NCBI RefSeq assembly: GCF_011050365.1
Contig: NZ_DRFV01000017.1
Span: 236,007-300,006 of the forward strand
Direction: 5' to 3'
DNA from: Pseudohongiella sp.
GTDB taxonomy: Bacteria > Pseudomonadota > Gammaproteobacteria > Pseudomonadales > Pseudohongiellaceae
DNA length: 64,000 bases
The position numbers were made by a program, and so were the translations under genes. The notes below the pieces were generated by a model. It was not told where the DNA came from. It searched no databases and saw nothing but the letters and a program-made list of their open reading frames with translations. Shown in pieces: positions 30,459 to 38,807 of this stretch (the first letter of the stretch is position 1; every line of letters starts with the position of its first letter).

Positions 30459-30872
30459 CTAAAGTGGTATGGGGCCGGTCGAAAAACGTTCACGATCGGC
30501 ATCGGTGGCGTCTTCACGGCATTCCCCGCGCACCGAAAATCCGCTAAGGGTCTGCTCGCGGTAAAGTTCGAAAAAGCCTTCCCGGCAATACGCCGTGCGT
30601 TCCATGATCAGTGTCAGGCGCTGCTCAATGTTGCGCTCACCCATCAGCAATTCATCGCCTGCGCGACCACGCGGGCGAGCGGGCGTCGCGGTGTCAGTGT
30701 TTTGTTCCGGCCGCAGATAGTCGCGCTGCAGGACAAAAAACTTGGTTCCTTCCTCTGTTATCTCGGGTATCAGGCGCTCACTGGCCGGCGGGGCGACATA
30801 GCTGGACATGCCGCCGCATGCCGTCAACGCTGTGGCCAGCATCACTGATAAGGCAAATTGCCGTGTTCGCAT
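30459..30872 (-). CDS. Small predicted lipoprotein, function unknown
   Basis: 137 aa from the ATG at 30872, which has GAGG 5 bases upstream. The signal peptide MRTRQFALSVMLATALTAC ends in a lipobox (LTAC, Cys19). The remainder is polar: KFFVLQRDYLRPEQ, then RPRGRAGDELLMGERNIEQRL and a C-terminal FELYREQTLSGFSVRGEC. Two cysteines (AYCREG and GECRED) could pair. No characterised family is recognised. It is followed within 15 bases by the exported esterase gene. Confidence 0.65.
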   Translation of the reverse strand: MRTRQFALSVMLATALTACGGMSSYVAPPASERLIPEITEEGTKFFVLQRDYLRPEQNTDTATPARPRGRAGDELLMGERNIEQRLTLIMERTAYCREGFFELYREQTLSGFSVRGECREDATDADRERFSTGPIPL

Positions 30873-31058
30873 AGCTTCCTCGCAATCGAAATGCCGACCC
30901 GATAGTCGTGACGACAATGGGAAACTCTAAAGTCACCGACGCCTAAAGGCAAGCGCCAAGCGCCTGACAGTGTCAGGCAGGCGGTCTGAACTGGACTCAG
31001 CGGGCGCACACTGACATCATTGACACACGGCTGTCAGCACACATGGAGTCACATCACA

Positions 31059-31994
31059 TTGACACACAATAACAAACGGGATGAAACGGCCCCTCTGCCA
31101 TTTGGCAGCCATAGCCCTGCCCCCGTGTTAAACCGGTTGCTCGCTGTGTGTCATCGTGACCATGGCCCGCGTAGCAGTCGGCTGTTGGCACCGGTGCTGC
31201 GCAAGGTCATGACCCGACTGACACCATTGCCTGTTGATATCTGTGTCGGTGGATTAAATCTACGCTGTCAGTTCAATGACAACTATTCAGAGAAAAAATT
31301 CGTGTTTACCCCATGGCGCTACGATCTGCCGGAGCGCAGATTACTGCGCGAAAACCTGCCGGCAGACGGCGTGTTTCTCGACATCGGTGCCAACATCGGG
31401 CTTTACACATTAACAGCGATGCAGGTCATTGGTGCAGGCGGGCGCATCCTGGCGTTCGAACCCAACCCGGCGACACGCCAGCGTCTGCTGTTTAACATTG
31501 CGGCCAACTCATCGAAAGTCAACGCGCCAGCACCCAATGTGCTGGAGATCGGCATTGCTGACCGCGAAAGCCAGTTTGTGCTGCAACTGGACAGCAGCAA
31601 CCTCGGCGCCAGCAGCATAAGCGATAACAATCGCTCGCGCCTGGGTCACGACGACCCACGCCGGACCGATGTCATCATCCATTGCCGCCCCCTGCTGAGC
31701 GTCTTGCAGGAGCAGCAGATCAGCCACATCGACGTCCTCAAAATTGACATCGAAGGTGCCGAGGACAAGGCCATGGGCCCATACCTGCGCGAGGCGCCGG
31801 ATGCGCTACTGGCCAGACTTGTGATCATCGAAAATTCGCCGCACCTGTGGCAGGAGGATATTTTTGCCCTGCTGCAACAGCGCGGTTACCAGCGTATACT
31901 GCACAACCGCATGAATTCCGTGTTTGAACGACAGCCCGGCGCCACGGCGCAGGGACTCAGAACTACACCCCGTGCACAAAGAGCCATGTCATGA
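31059..31994 (+). CDS. FkbM-family SAM-dependent methyltransferase
   Basis: 311 aa from a TTG at 31059, chosen because GGAG lies 10 bases upstream; another TTG at 31020 would add 13 residues but has no ribosome site. The Rossmann SAM-binding motif is VFLDIGANIGLYTL (~residues 105-120), followed by ILAFEPNPATRQRL. VLKIDIEGAEDKAM and LVIIENSPHLW are typical of FkbM proteins, which O-methylate sugars, polyketides or glycans. The stop overlaps the start of the glycosyltransferase gene by 4 bases, so the pair probably modifies one glycan (inference). Confidence 0.82.
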   Translation: MTHNNKRDETAPLPFGSHSPAPVLNRLLAVCHRDHGPRSSRLLAPVLRKVMTRLTPLPVDICVGGLNLRCQFNDNYSEKKFVFTPWRYDLPERRLLRENLPADGVFLDIGANIGLYTLTAMQVIGAGGRILAFEPNPATRQRLLFNIAANSSKVNAPAPNVLEIGIADRESQFVLQLDSSNLGASSISDNNRSRLGHDDPRRTDVIIHCRPLLSVLQEQQISHIDVLKIDIEGAEDKAMGPYLREAPDALLARLVIIENSPHLWQEDIFALLQQRGYQRILHNRMNSVFERQPGATAQGLRTTPRAQRAMS

Positions 31995-32821
31995 AACTGT
32001 CTGTCATTGTTACCACTTATAACGCCCCGGCATGGCTGGAGAAAGTCCTTTGGGGCTACAGCGTGCAGGAGCACACTGATTTTGAACTGATAATCGGTGA
32101 CGACGGCTCTGGACCCGAGACCAGGACATTGCTCGACAGGCTTCGCGTTGAAACCGGCCTCGATATTAAACACGTATGGCAGGAAGATGACGGCTTCCGC
32201 AAATGCGCCATCCTGAACAAAGCGATTGCTTGCGCAACCGGTGACTATCTGGTTTTTTCCGATGGTGATTGTATTCCGAGACGCGACTTCCTTGCGGTTC
32301 ATGCCCGCGAGGCGGAGCCGGGCCGATACCTGTCCGGGGGTTATCATAAGTTGCCGATGTCCACCAGCACCGACATAAGCCACGACGATGTGTTAAGCGG
32401 TCGCTGTTTTGAGCTGTCATGGCTGAAGCAGCATGGACTACCATCAAGCTACAAGAACAGCAAACTGACGGCAGGGCCGGTGCTGGCCAGGTGGTTCAAT
32501 CGACTGACGCCGACGCGTTGCAATTTCAAGGGTTCTAATGGCTCGGCCTGGCGCCAGGATGTTCTGGCCATCAACGGTTTTGACGAACGTATGGCATGGG
32601 GTGGTCTGGACCGGGAATTCGGTGTCCGCCTGATCAATCTGGGCATCAAACCCAAACATGTACGCTACAACGCGATTGTGATTCACCTTGATCACAAACG
32701 GGGCTACAAGGACCCGGCGACGGTGAAAGCGAATAAGGCACTGCGACTGGAGAACGCAAAAAAAGGCGTTTACTGGACCGATTTCGGCATTGCCAGGAGT
32801 AAGCCCGGGAACGTGCAGTAG
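31991..32821 (+). CDS. Family 2 glycosyltransferase
   Basis: 276 aa. The GT-A start MKLSVIVTTYNAPAWLEKVL, DFELIIGDDGSG, and the metal-binding FSDGDCIPR (DGD in place of DxD) identify a GT2 enzyme. FKGSNGSAWRQDVLAINGFDERMAWGGLDREF matches the C-terminal galactosyltransferase-like motif used in chondroitin-polymerase-type enzymes; it spans residues ~178-209. No membrane segments, so it acts on the cytosolic face. It is coupled by a 4-base overlap to the FkbM methyltransferase. No capsule or LPS cluster surrounds the pair. Confidence 0.85.
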   Translation: MKLSVIVTTYNAPAWLEKVLWGYSVQEHTDFELIIGDDGSGPETRTLLDRLRVETGLDIKHVWQEDDGFRKCAILNKAIACATGDYLVFSDGDCIPRRDFLAVHAREAEPGRYLSGGYHKLPMSTSTDISHDDVLSGRCFELSWLKQHGLPSSYKNSKLTAGPVLARWFNRLTPTRCNFKGSNGSAWRQDVLAINGFDERMAWGGLDREFGVRLINLGIKPKHVRYNAIVIHLDHKRGYKDPATVKANKALRLENAKKGVYWTDFGIARSKPGNVQ

Positions 32822-32914
32822 ACTGTTGCTACAGACATGTCATGACCATCAGGGTAAGCCTTACACACCGACAACGAGTCGCGCAGCACAAGATCCAGCA
32901 CTGATTCCCGGGCC

Positions 32915-34168
32915 TCAGGGGACTATCGACTGGGCAACCAGAGACTTGAACAGTGCCGACAAATTATAGGCGCCCGAGGGTTGTATCTGCAGCATCAACA
33001 CCGCCACGGTCCCTGTTTCGGGGTCGGCCCAGGAAAACGTACCCAAGGAGCCGTTCCAGCCAAACTCTCCGTTGTTGCGCGCGAACCCACTCTCTGCGGC
33101 GTCAATGACAACACTGAAACCGTAGCCCCAGCCCAGATCGCGCATGGGACGCTGGGGATTGAGCGCGATTGGCAGCACCTCGGCAGGAAGCTGGTTTGAG
33201 GTCATCAGGGCAACCCCGGGCTCGCTGAGTACGCGCTGTCCGTCCAGCTCGCCACCATTCATGAAGGCCTGCAAAAAGCGCAGGTAGTCCGGCACCGTGC
33301 TGACCAGGCCCGCAGCACCTTCCATCAAAGGAGGATCCTGCGTGATGGGTATCTCCATATCAGGCTCCCGCTGCATGCCTTGCGGGCCCAGGCGATACAC
33401 ACCAACCGCCTGGTCTATTTTGCCCTCAGGTACAAAAAAGCCGGTATCACCCATGTCAAGCGGCGACAGTATTGCTGTTTGCAGGTAGTCATCCAGTGGC
33501 AGTCCGGACACAATCTCCACGACCCGCCCGAGCACCGTCGTCGAGATACTGTAGTTCCAGACCGCGCCCGGATCAGCGATCAAGGGCACCTGCGCTACCT
33601 TGTCGGTCAACTGCACTAATGTATCCGCGCGCGAACGCACCTCACGGTCGACATACAGAGCGCTGTTGCGATGACTCAGGCCGCCAGTGTGTAACAACAG
33701 ATCCGCGATCGTAATGCGCCGGGATGCCGGCCGGGCAGACCCATCAGGGTCGGCGGGATTTTCCAGCACCAACATATCCGTGAATGCGGGGATATAATGT
33801 GACACCGGGTCATCGAGCCGCAACTGACCCTGTTCTATCAGTTGCATAACCGCCAGTGACACGATGGGTTTGCTCATGGACCGGATCTGGAATATGGCAT
33901 CGGCGCGCATGGGGACCTGTTGTTCCACATCCTGCCAGCCCAGACTTTCCAGGTACACAATACGGCCATGGCGGGCGATACCGGCTACCAGGCCCGGGAT
34001 GTGACCGGCATCAACGTAGTGTTGCAAAGTTTCGGTAATCAGCGCCAGTCGCGCAGGTGAAAATCCAAGTGCATCAGGCTCTGCCCTCGGCAGTGCTGCT
34101 GTCACGCCAACCATTCCGGCGGCGATCATGAACGTACTCAGGCAAGTCCGTAAAAGAGACATTTTCAT
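32915..34168 (-). CDS. Exported serine hydrolase, class C beta-lactamase/penicillin-binding family
   Basis: 417 aa from the ATG at 34168 (another ATG two codons on); the Shine-Dalgarno is poor. A signal peptide (cleavage near AALPRAEP) precedes a beta-lactamase-fold domain with the SxxK motif SMSK (~residue 90) in FQIRSMSKPIVSLAVMQL and the Tyr motif WNYSISTTVLG. LDDYLQTAILSPLDMGDTGF and GFARNNGEFGWNGSLGTFSWADP are typical of the serine hydrolase/esterase EstB branch. Likely a periplasmic esterase or peptidase; a true beta-lactamase is not supported. Single gene. Confidence 0.82.
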   Translation of the reverse strand: MKMSLLRTCLSTFMIAAGMVGVTAALPRAEPDALGFSPARLALITETLQHYVDAGHIPGLVAGIARHGRIVYLESLGWQDVEQQVPMRADAIFQIRSMSKPIVSLAVMQLIEQGQLRLDDPVSHYIPAFTDMLVLENPADPDGSARPASRRITIADLLLHTGGLSHRNSALYVDREVRSRADTLVQLTDKVAQVPLIADPGAVWNYSISTTVLGRVVEIVSGLPLDDYLQTAILSPLDMGDTGFFVPEGKIDQAVGVYRLGPQGMQREPDMEIPITQDPPLMEGAAGLVSTVPDYLRFLQAFMNGGELDGQRVLSEPGVALMTSNQLPAEVLPIALNPQRPMRDLGWGYGFSVVIDAAESGFARNNGEFGWNGSLGTFSWADPETGTVAVLMLQIQPSGAYNLSALFKSLVAQSIVP

Positions 34169-34263
34169 GGCGTTGTTTGCTTTGTAGTTAGACAGGCGTT
34201 TGTTGTACACCAGCACCCTGCCTGACACAAGCGCTTTGCCCCTGCCGTGGCTTATGCCAAAGC

Positions 34264-34300
34264 AAAAAAAAGGGGAAGCATTTCTGCCTCCCCTTTTTTT
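34264..34300 (-). terminator. Rho-independent terminator after the redoxin/cytochrome c/monooxygenase-like gene
   Basis: An A-run plus GGGGAAGC (34264-34279) pairs with GCCTCCCC plus a T-run (34286-34300), with one A/C mismatch and a 6-base loop. It lies 35 bases beyond the stop of the minus-strand gene at 34335 and has U-tracts on both strands, so it may be bidirectional. Confidence 0.8.
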
Positions 34301-34334
34301 CCGGAGTCGCTACCCCGGGATGCAAATCAGCAAT

Positions 34335-36128
34335 TTACTGAGCCGCACTTACCAGGTTGCTGTCTGCCGGCGCGTTCTCGGTGACCGCATAACGGCTCTG
34401 GTCTACCAGCTTGTAGTAAACCTGACCGAAGAACATTTCGTCCCAGCTCTGGTCGCCCCATGGCACGTCACGAGACGCATCCGGGTTGGCCTTGTTCTGC
34501 TCGGAATTGTCGAAGGCACCGGTTGCAACTACGCGGGTTCCGGCAGGCACCAGCATCGGCTCTTCCAGCTTGTACTCCATCTGCCAGTTGTAGTTGTAAT
34601 TGGCGATGTTGATCAGCGGCTTTACCGTACCATCGGGCAAGTGAGCGTCGAAGCGCATGTACTTGCCGCGGAAATGCATGTGCGGCAGGAAGCTGTGCAG
34701 GTATGCATCTTCCGGAATTTCGATCTGGGCCTGCATCTCGAAGTTGGGATCATACGCCGGAATCGTGGTCCAGGTAGGCGTGAAGATACACGCACACTCA
34801 CCGGTCATACGCTCTTCCGGAATTTCATCCTCGTCGTAGAACCAGACACCAATACGGCTGGCATCCTCGGTCTCGCGGCCCGTTGTGGTGTAGTGAAGCT
34901 GGATGGCGATGGTAGAACCATCCTGCAGCAAACCACCGGTGTTGGGTTCTTCGGTATAGGGCGCCGCGCCCGGGATATAAGGCGTGATGTATGCCAGGTT
35001 TGGATCCGGCGTACCGACAAAACCGCTACCACTGGGGCGCTCACCCGGTGCAAACAGAGCGTTCAGGGTATGGTGCAGTACGGTACGGTCGCCCGGCATG
35101 TACTGACTGGCCTTGACATAACGATCCTTGCCATCAGGCAGGTTGATCGGAATGAATTCATAGCGGTAATCCAGTACCCCCGTTGCAGGAACTGACTGCT
35201 TGGGCACCTCAATGACATAGTCAGGCTCGCCGAACGCCCACTCTGTGGGTGGCCACTCAATCATGGCCAGCGGATCTGTGCTGCCATCTTTCTTTGAACC
35301 GGCAGCGATCCAGTCCAGCACCTTGCGCTGATCTTCGAAAGGAACCACATAGCTGTTGCGGAATTCATTGATGTGAGGGTCGATCTGACCCGGCGGCATG
35401 CGCTTGGTCATCAGAACTTCACGAATCATTGGCGACCAGCCTTGCAGCATGGCATGGCTGTTCAATGCGAACGGCGCAATGCCGCCTTCACGGTGACAGC
35501 TGGCACAGTTTTCAGCAATGATAGGTGCCACGTCTTTCTCGTAAGATACCGCTGTGATGTCGCGCTCAGGGTACTCGACCTCGGTGCCCCGGGCAGCCAC
35601 ATATTGGGTAGCAACAGATTCACCGGCTGCCACACTGGCAACGGCATCGGCGAATGCCTGACCGACTGCACCGCGGTAAACCACACGGAAAGACTTGGGA
35701 TCATAAACCACGGCTTCGCCAATGTGTTCGATGCCAATTGACTCGGACACAGCCTGCACATCATCAATCAGCACAGGAATATCAGTGCCCAATGCGGCCA
35801 CGTCGGCAGACACGGCTGCGCGATCTTCACCCAGCGGGTTGATCATCATGAACACCAGACCCTGATCTTCGTAGCGGGCCTTAAGTTCGCTGAATGACGC
35901 CAGCGCATCACGGGTTTCCTGAGCGCCGTTGCCCTGAACCAGGAAAACGACAGCTTTATTGTTGTCATACCAGGCCATGTGGTGAAAATAACCTTCGTGG
36001 TCCAGCAGCGCGAAATCGCCCACACGCTCATCGGCAGCGTGGCTTGCGCCCGCGCCAACGGCCAGCGACAGTGCAGTCAGTGCTGCACAGGCCGTGGTCT
36101 TGCCTTTGTTCTGAAACCAACTGATCAT
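34335..36128 (-). CDS. Redoxin-like / cytochrome c / copper type II monooxygenase-like three-domain exported protein
   Basis: 597 aa from the ATG at 36128 (GGAGG 5 bases upstream). Signal peptide 1-31 (cleavage after SHA). Residues ~35-165 have a thioredoxin/AhpC-like fold pattern but no cysteine at all; the usual peroxidatic position reads QGNGAQETRD. A cytochrome c motif CASCH (208-212) follows, with a possible axial Met244 in KRMPPG. Residues ~300-570 resemble peptidylglycine hydroxylating monooxygenase: LHHTLNA (His352, His353), QLHYTT (His412), PHMHFRG (His483, His485) and YNWQMEY, candidate Cu ligands. Family members are known only from genomes as far as I know. Substrate unknown. A TetR-family gene lies upstream on the same strand. 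Confidence 0.78.
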   Translation of the reverse strand: MISWFQNKGKTTACAALTALSLAVGAGASHAADERVGDFALLDHEGYFHHMAWYDNNKAVVFLVQGNGAQETRDALASFSELKARYEDQGLVFMMINPLGEDRAAVSADVAALGTDIPVLIDDVQAVSESIGIEHIGEAVVYDPKSFRVVYRGAVGQAFADAVASVAAGESVATQYVAARGTEVEYPERDITAVSYEKDVAPIIAENCASCHREGGIAPFALNSHAMLQGWSPMIREVLMTKRMPPGQIDPHINEFRNSYVVPFEDQRKVLDWIAAGSKKDGSTDPLAMIEWPPTEWAFGEPDYVIEVPKQSVPATGVLDYRYEFIPINLPDGKDRYVKASQYMPGDRTVLHHTLNALFAPGERPSGSGFVGTPDPNLAYITPYIPGAAPYTEEPNTGGLLQDGSTIAIQLHYTTTGRETEDASRIGVWFYDEDEIPEERMTGECACIFTPTWTTIPAYDPNFEMQAQIEIPEDAYLHSFLPHMHFRGKYMRFDAHLPDGTVKPLINIANYNYNWQMEYKLEEPMLVPAGTRVVATGAFDNSEQNKANPDASRDVPWGDQSWDEMFFGQVYYKLVDQSRYAVTENAPADSNLVSAAQ

Positions 36129-36253
36129 CGTATCCTCCAACAATTAAATATTTTTGCCTTGAACTTACAATTTGCCCTGGCCGTCTAATTCGCCTTCAAT
36201 TGTCTGACCTGCAAGACTGAATCAAGCCAAAAATGAGCCCGTTCATGTTTCGA

Positions 36254-36281
36254 ATCGTATCACTGTGGGAAACAAAGTCAA
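36254..36281 (-). promoter_or_regulatory. Possible sigma-70 promoter for the three-domain cytochrome gene
   Basis: On the minus strand TTGACT (36276-36281) and TACGAT (36254-36259) are separated by 16 bases, ~125 bases before the start at 36128. An imperfect GTTTC...GAAAC inverted repeat overlaps it (36247-36273) and could be a site for the adjacent TetR protein. Weak -10; inference only. Confidence 0.3.
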
Positions 36282-36376
36282 ACGCTATCAGACAGATACC
36301 CGGGCGCTGCGACAGAATGTCGAATGTGTGCGACAACTCGTTGCGGAGCGGGCTGGCGGAACACTGCCCGGGCAGT

Positions 36377-37024
36377 TCAGGTGAGCAGAGCAGCCAGGGC
36401 ATTGCGCAGACTTTTGCGAAATTCCTCTTCGCTATGAAATCCGCACAAAAAGCCCTGTAGCAGGTGGTAATACAGGGCAAACGTGCTCCAGGCCATGGTG
36501 CCGGTGAACACTTCCTTTTGCAGACGCCCGTCACGGCGCGCGCGTTCAATGAGCTTCATCAACTTGGCATACGTGCTGTTCATGATCTGGTCGATATCCT
36601 GACGACGTTGCTCGGTTGTTGAAAAGGATAACTCCTTCAACACCATGCGCGACAAGGCCTGGTCTTTCAGGTGATAGTTGATATGGCCGTCGAAAAAGGC
36701 CATCAACTGATCAATAAGTGGCTCGCCGGGCGCTATGGCAGCATAGGATTCGTCAATCATGACCAGAATATCGTCCTTGAACACCAGGACCAGCAGATCT
36801 TCCTTGCTCTTGGCGTACAGGTAAAGGGTTCCCAGTCCGACGTCTGCCTCAACCGCAATGTCCTGAATGGTTGTGGTGGTAAACCCCTTGTTGATGAACA
36901 ACTGACGTGCAGCAGCGACAATTCGCTGCAAACGGATCAACTTTTTGCGCTCTCTGAGTCCCATGGACGCCAGATCCGGCTCATCACTTATCTGATTTTT
37001 TCGTGCTGTGTTTTCACCGGTCAT
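36377..37024 (-). CDS. TetR-family transcriptional regulator
   Basis: 215 aa from the ATG at 37024 (AGGG 11 bases upstream); longer in-frame starts up to 37150 exist but lack sites. The N-terminal helix-turn-helix is clear: RIVAAARQLFINKGFTTTTI, QDIAVEADVGLGTLYLYAKS, KEDLL (~residues 30-75). The C-terminal ligand domain is mostly helical. Target unknown; the nearest candidate is the exported three-domain cytochrome gene downstream on the same strand, 249 bases away. Confidence 0.88.
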   Translation of the reverse strand: MTGENTARKNQISDEPDLASMGLRERKKLIRLQRIVAAARQLFINKGFTTTTIQDIAVEADVGLGTLYLYAKSKEDLLVLVFKDDILVMIDESYAAIAPGEPLIDQLMAFFDGHINYHLKDQALSRMVLKELSFSTTEQRRQDIDQIMNSTYAKLMKLIERARRDGRLQKEVFTGTMAWSTFALYYHLLQGFLCGFHSEEEFRKSLRNALAALLT

Positions 37025-37210
37025 GCTGATTGTAACCCTGCCTGGATTTAAATTGCTGTCAGATGGCCGCGACATCCGCCCAACATCACAAAATGACAAC
37101 GCGCTGTCAAATATCGGCAGTCCATGGGCATGCCGGCTGTCATTCAACACTAAAGATTAACACAGTCGGATATGGCACAATAGCGCAAATTTTCCCCAAA
37201 GGTAGCATCC

Positions 37211-37567
37211 ATGACTGAGACTCAGGCATCTAATACCAGCGTACAGGCAATCCTGCAGCAGGACCGGATACCGGTCACCGTCTTCACGTTGTCATGGTGT
37301 TCGTATTGTCACGCCGTCAAGAGCTTGCTGGACAGCCTTCGCATCCCCCATCAGACCATTGAGCTGGACAGTGGCATTTACATTGAGACCCGGCTACACC
37401 AGCAAATGCGCGCCGAATTACGCCAACTCAGTGGCAGCCAGACCCTGCCCCAGGTATTCGTCGGCCAGGAAAATATCGGCGGTTACACGGAAACGCAGGC
37501 GGCTGCGCGTGCCGGTGTGCTACAAAAACTGCTGGCAAACAAGGGCATTGAGATTTCGACACCCTGA
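37211..37567 (+). CDS. Glutaredoxin-like protein
   Basis: 118 aa. A thioredoxin fold with the active site WCSYC preceded by VTVFTLS, then IPHQTIELDSG, the cis-Pro segment SQTLPQVFVG and the glutathione-binding-type ENIGGYTETQAA. Dithiol glutaredoxins reduce protein disulfides or glutathione mixed disulfides in the cytosol. A 12-residue segment between the beta-2 strand and the cis-Pro is slightly longer than in GrxC. The DUF2214 gene follows 19 bases later, possibly in the same transcript. Confidence 0.88.
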   Translation: MTETQASNTSVQAILQQDRIPVTVFTLSWCSYCHAVKSLLDSLRIPHQTIELDSGIYIETRLHQQMRAELRQLSGSQTLPQVFVGQENIGGYTETQAAARAGVLQKLLANKGIEISTP

Positions 37568-37586
37568 GTGACGGAGGATGGATACC

Positions 37587-38021
37587 ATGGCGGAAGCCCT
37601 GTTTAGTGGCCTGCACCTGCTTGGCGCCCTTGGCATGGCCGCCGGCCTGGTTATCGCAACTCTGGCTGCCGGTAGCCTGGCAGCAGACAGCCAGCAACAT
37701 GAATCTGCCTATCGGACGTTCCGGAAGATATACGGGTATACCGGCCTGGCAGTCATTGTCACCATCGGCGCCGGCCTGATGTTATGGCTGGCGGTCGGCA
37801 AACCGGCCGCATTTTTCAGCAACAACCCGGTTTTTCATGCCAAGCTGGCTCTGGTCGCCACACTGCTGGCAACGGCGGTCTACCCGGCCTGGTTTTTGTG
37901 CCGGGCACAAGGACAACAACCGGTCCCCCAGGCAGTGCTCCGCATGCAGAAAAGCACGCTGCCGCTGTTGCTTGTGGTGCCTGTGCTGGCCTATCTGGCG
38001 GCACGCGGCATCGGCTACTGA
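37587..38021 (+). CDS. DUF2214-type integral membrane protein
   Basis: 144 aa from the ATG at 37587, which has GGAGG 9 bases upstream; an ATG at 37578 abuts that site and is unlikely to be used. Four hydrophobic helices are predicted (~5-27, ~48-68, ~80-100, ~120-140). FHAKLALVATLLATAVYP and a conserved-looking RKIYGYTGLAVIV resemble the DUF2214/CopD-like group of small membrane proteins. Function unknown. Confidence 0.6.
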   Translation: MAEALFSGLHLLGALGMAAGLVIATLAAGSLAADSQQHESAYRTFRKIYGYTGLAVIVTIGAGLMLWLAVGKPAAFFSNNPVFHAKLALVATLLATAVYPAWFLCRAQGQQPVPQAVLRMQKSTLPLLLVVPVLAYLAARGIGY

Positions 38022-38041
38022 CAGCTTCGTGAGGCACGGAT

Positions 38042-38707
38042 TCAGCCCAGTAGCTTTTGCAGCCAGGCAGATATGTCCCGTATTTCCTCCAGACAGACAC
38101 TGTGCTGCATCGGATAGCTGCTGTATTGCGGTTGAAATCCAAATGCCTCCAGCACGCTAACGCTGTTTTTACCCAGCGCTTCATTGACCACGGGATCCGC
38201 CGTACCATGACAGATACGGATCGGCAACTTTCGGTTGGCGTCATTAATCCGGACGCTGTCCGCTGTAGGAAAATAACTCGACAGCGATAGCAGGCCTGCC
38301 AACGGGTGCGGACAGCTCAGCCCTGCCTCAAGTACAACCGCACCGCCCTGTGAGAAGCCCGCTAACACGATCCGACGGCTGTCGATGCCGTTGGCCATCT
38401 GTTGAGTGACGAACTCGTGCACTGCGGTGGCTGAGGCACGCAGCTGCTTTTCATCTACCCGACGCTGAACGTCCATTTCGACGATGTCGTACCAGGCAGG
38501 CATGACATAACCCTGATTGATGGTCACCGGTATCGATGGCGCGTGCGGAAAAATAAAACGTACGGACAAATCCGCCGGCAAATGCAGCTCCGGCACCAGA
38601 CCGGCAAAATCGTTACCGTCGGCGCCCAGCCCGTGCAGCCAGATAACCGCAGCGTCAGCGGTTTTTCCCGGATTGCTTTCCCGGACAATGGCAGGTAAAA
38701 GTGACAT
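38042..38707 (-). CDS. Carboxylesterase/phospholipase family hydrolase (EstB/YpfH-like)
   Basis: 221 aa from the ATG at 38707, which has GGGG 6 bases upstream; an ATG two codons earlier abuts it. The alpha/beta-hydrolase fold shows VIWLHGLGADGNDF (oxyanion loop), nucleophile GFSQGGAV, acid HGTADPVV and His in YPMQHSV. This matches the bacterial carboxylesterase group including P. fluorescens EstB and E. coli YpfH. No signal peptide, so cytosolic. Physiological ester unknown. It converges on the DUF2214 gene (20 bases between stops). Confidence 0.88.
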   Translation of the reverse strand: MSLLPAIVRESNPGKTADAAVIWLHGLGADGNDFAGLVPELHLPADLSVRFIFPHAPSIPVTINQGYVMPAWYDIVEMDVQRRVDEKQLRASATAVHEFVTQQMANGIDSRRIVLAGFSQGGAVVLEAGLSCPHPLAGLLSLSSYFPTADSVRINDANRKLPIRICHGTADPVVNEALGKNSVSVLEAFGFQPQYSSYPMQHSVCLEEIRDISAWLQKLLG

Positions 38708-38807
38708 AAACATCCCCAGTTGTGTGATTGACCCGGCGCACTGACCGGAAATATACGTGCAGGGATTATAGGGGACTGCGCATCAGTGATCGACTATAAT
38801 CAGGCCC

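Noticed and set aside
32915..34168. A true beta-lactamase resistance gene
   Set aside because: SxxK and a Tyr motif are present, but the Tyr motif reads YSI and the surrounding sequence fits the EstB-like serine hydrolases.
34200..35195. 331-codon open frame on the plus strand opposite the three-domain cytochrome gene
   Set aside because: It is antisense to a gene with clear domains, and shows no family features or ribosome site of its own.
36196..36549. 117-codon minus-strand frame overlapping the TetR gene end
   Set aside because: It is out of frame with the helix-turn-helix gene, Cys/Arg-rich, and has no family features.
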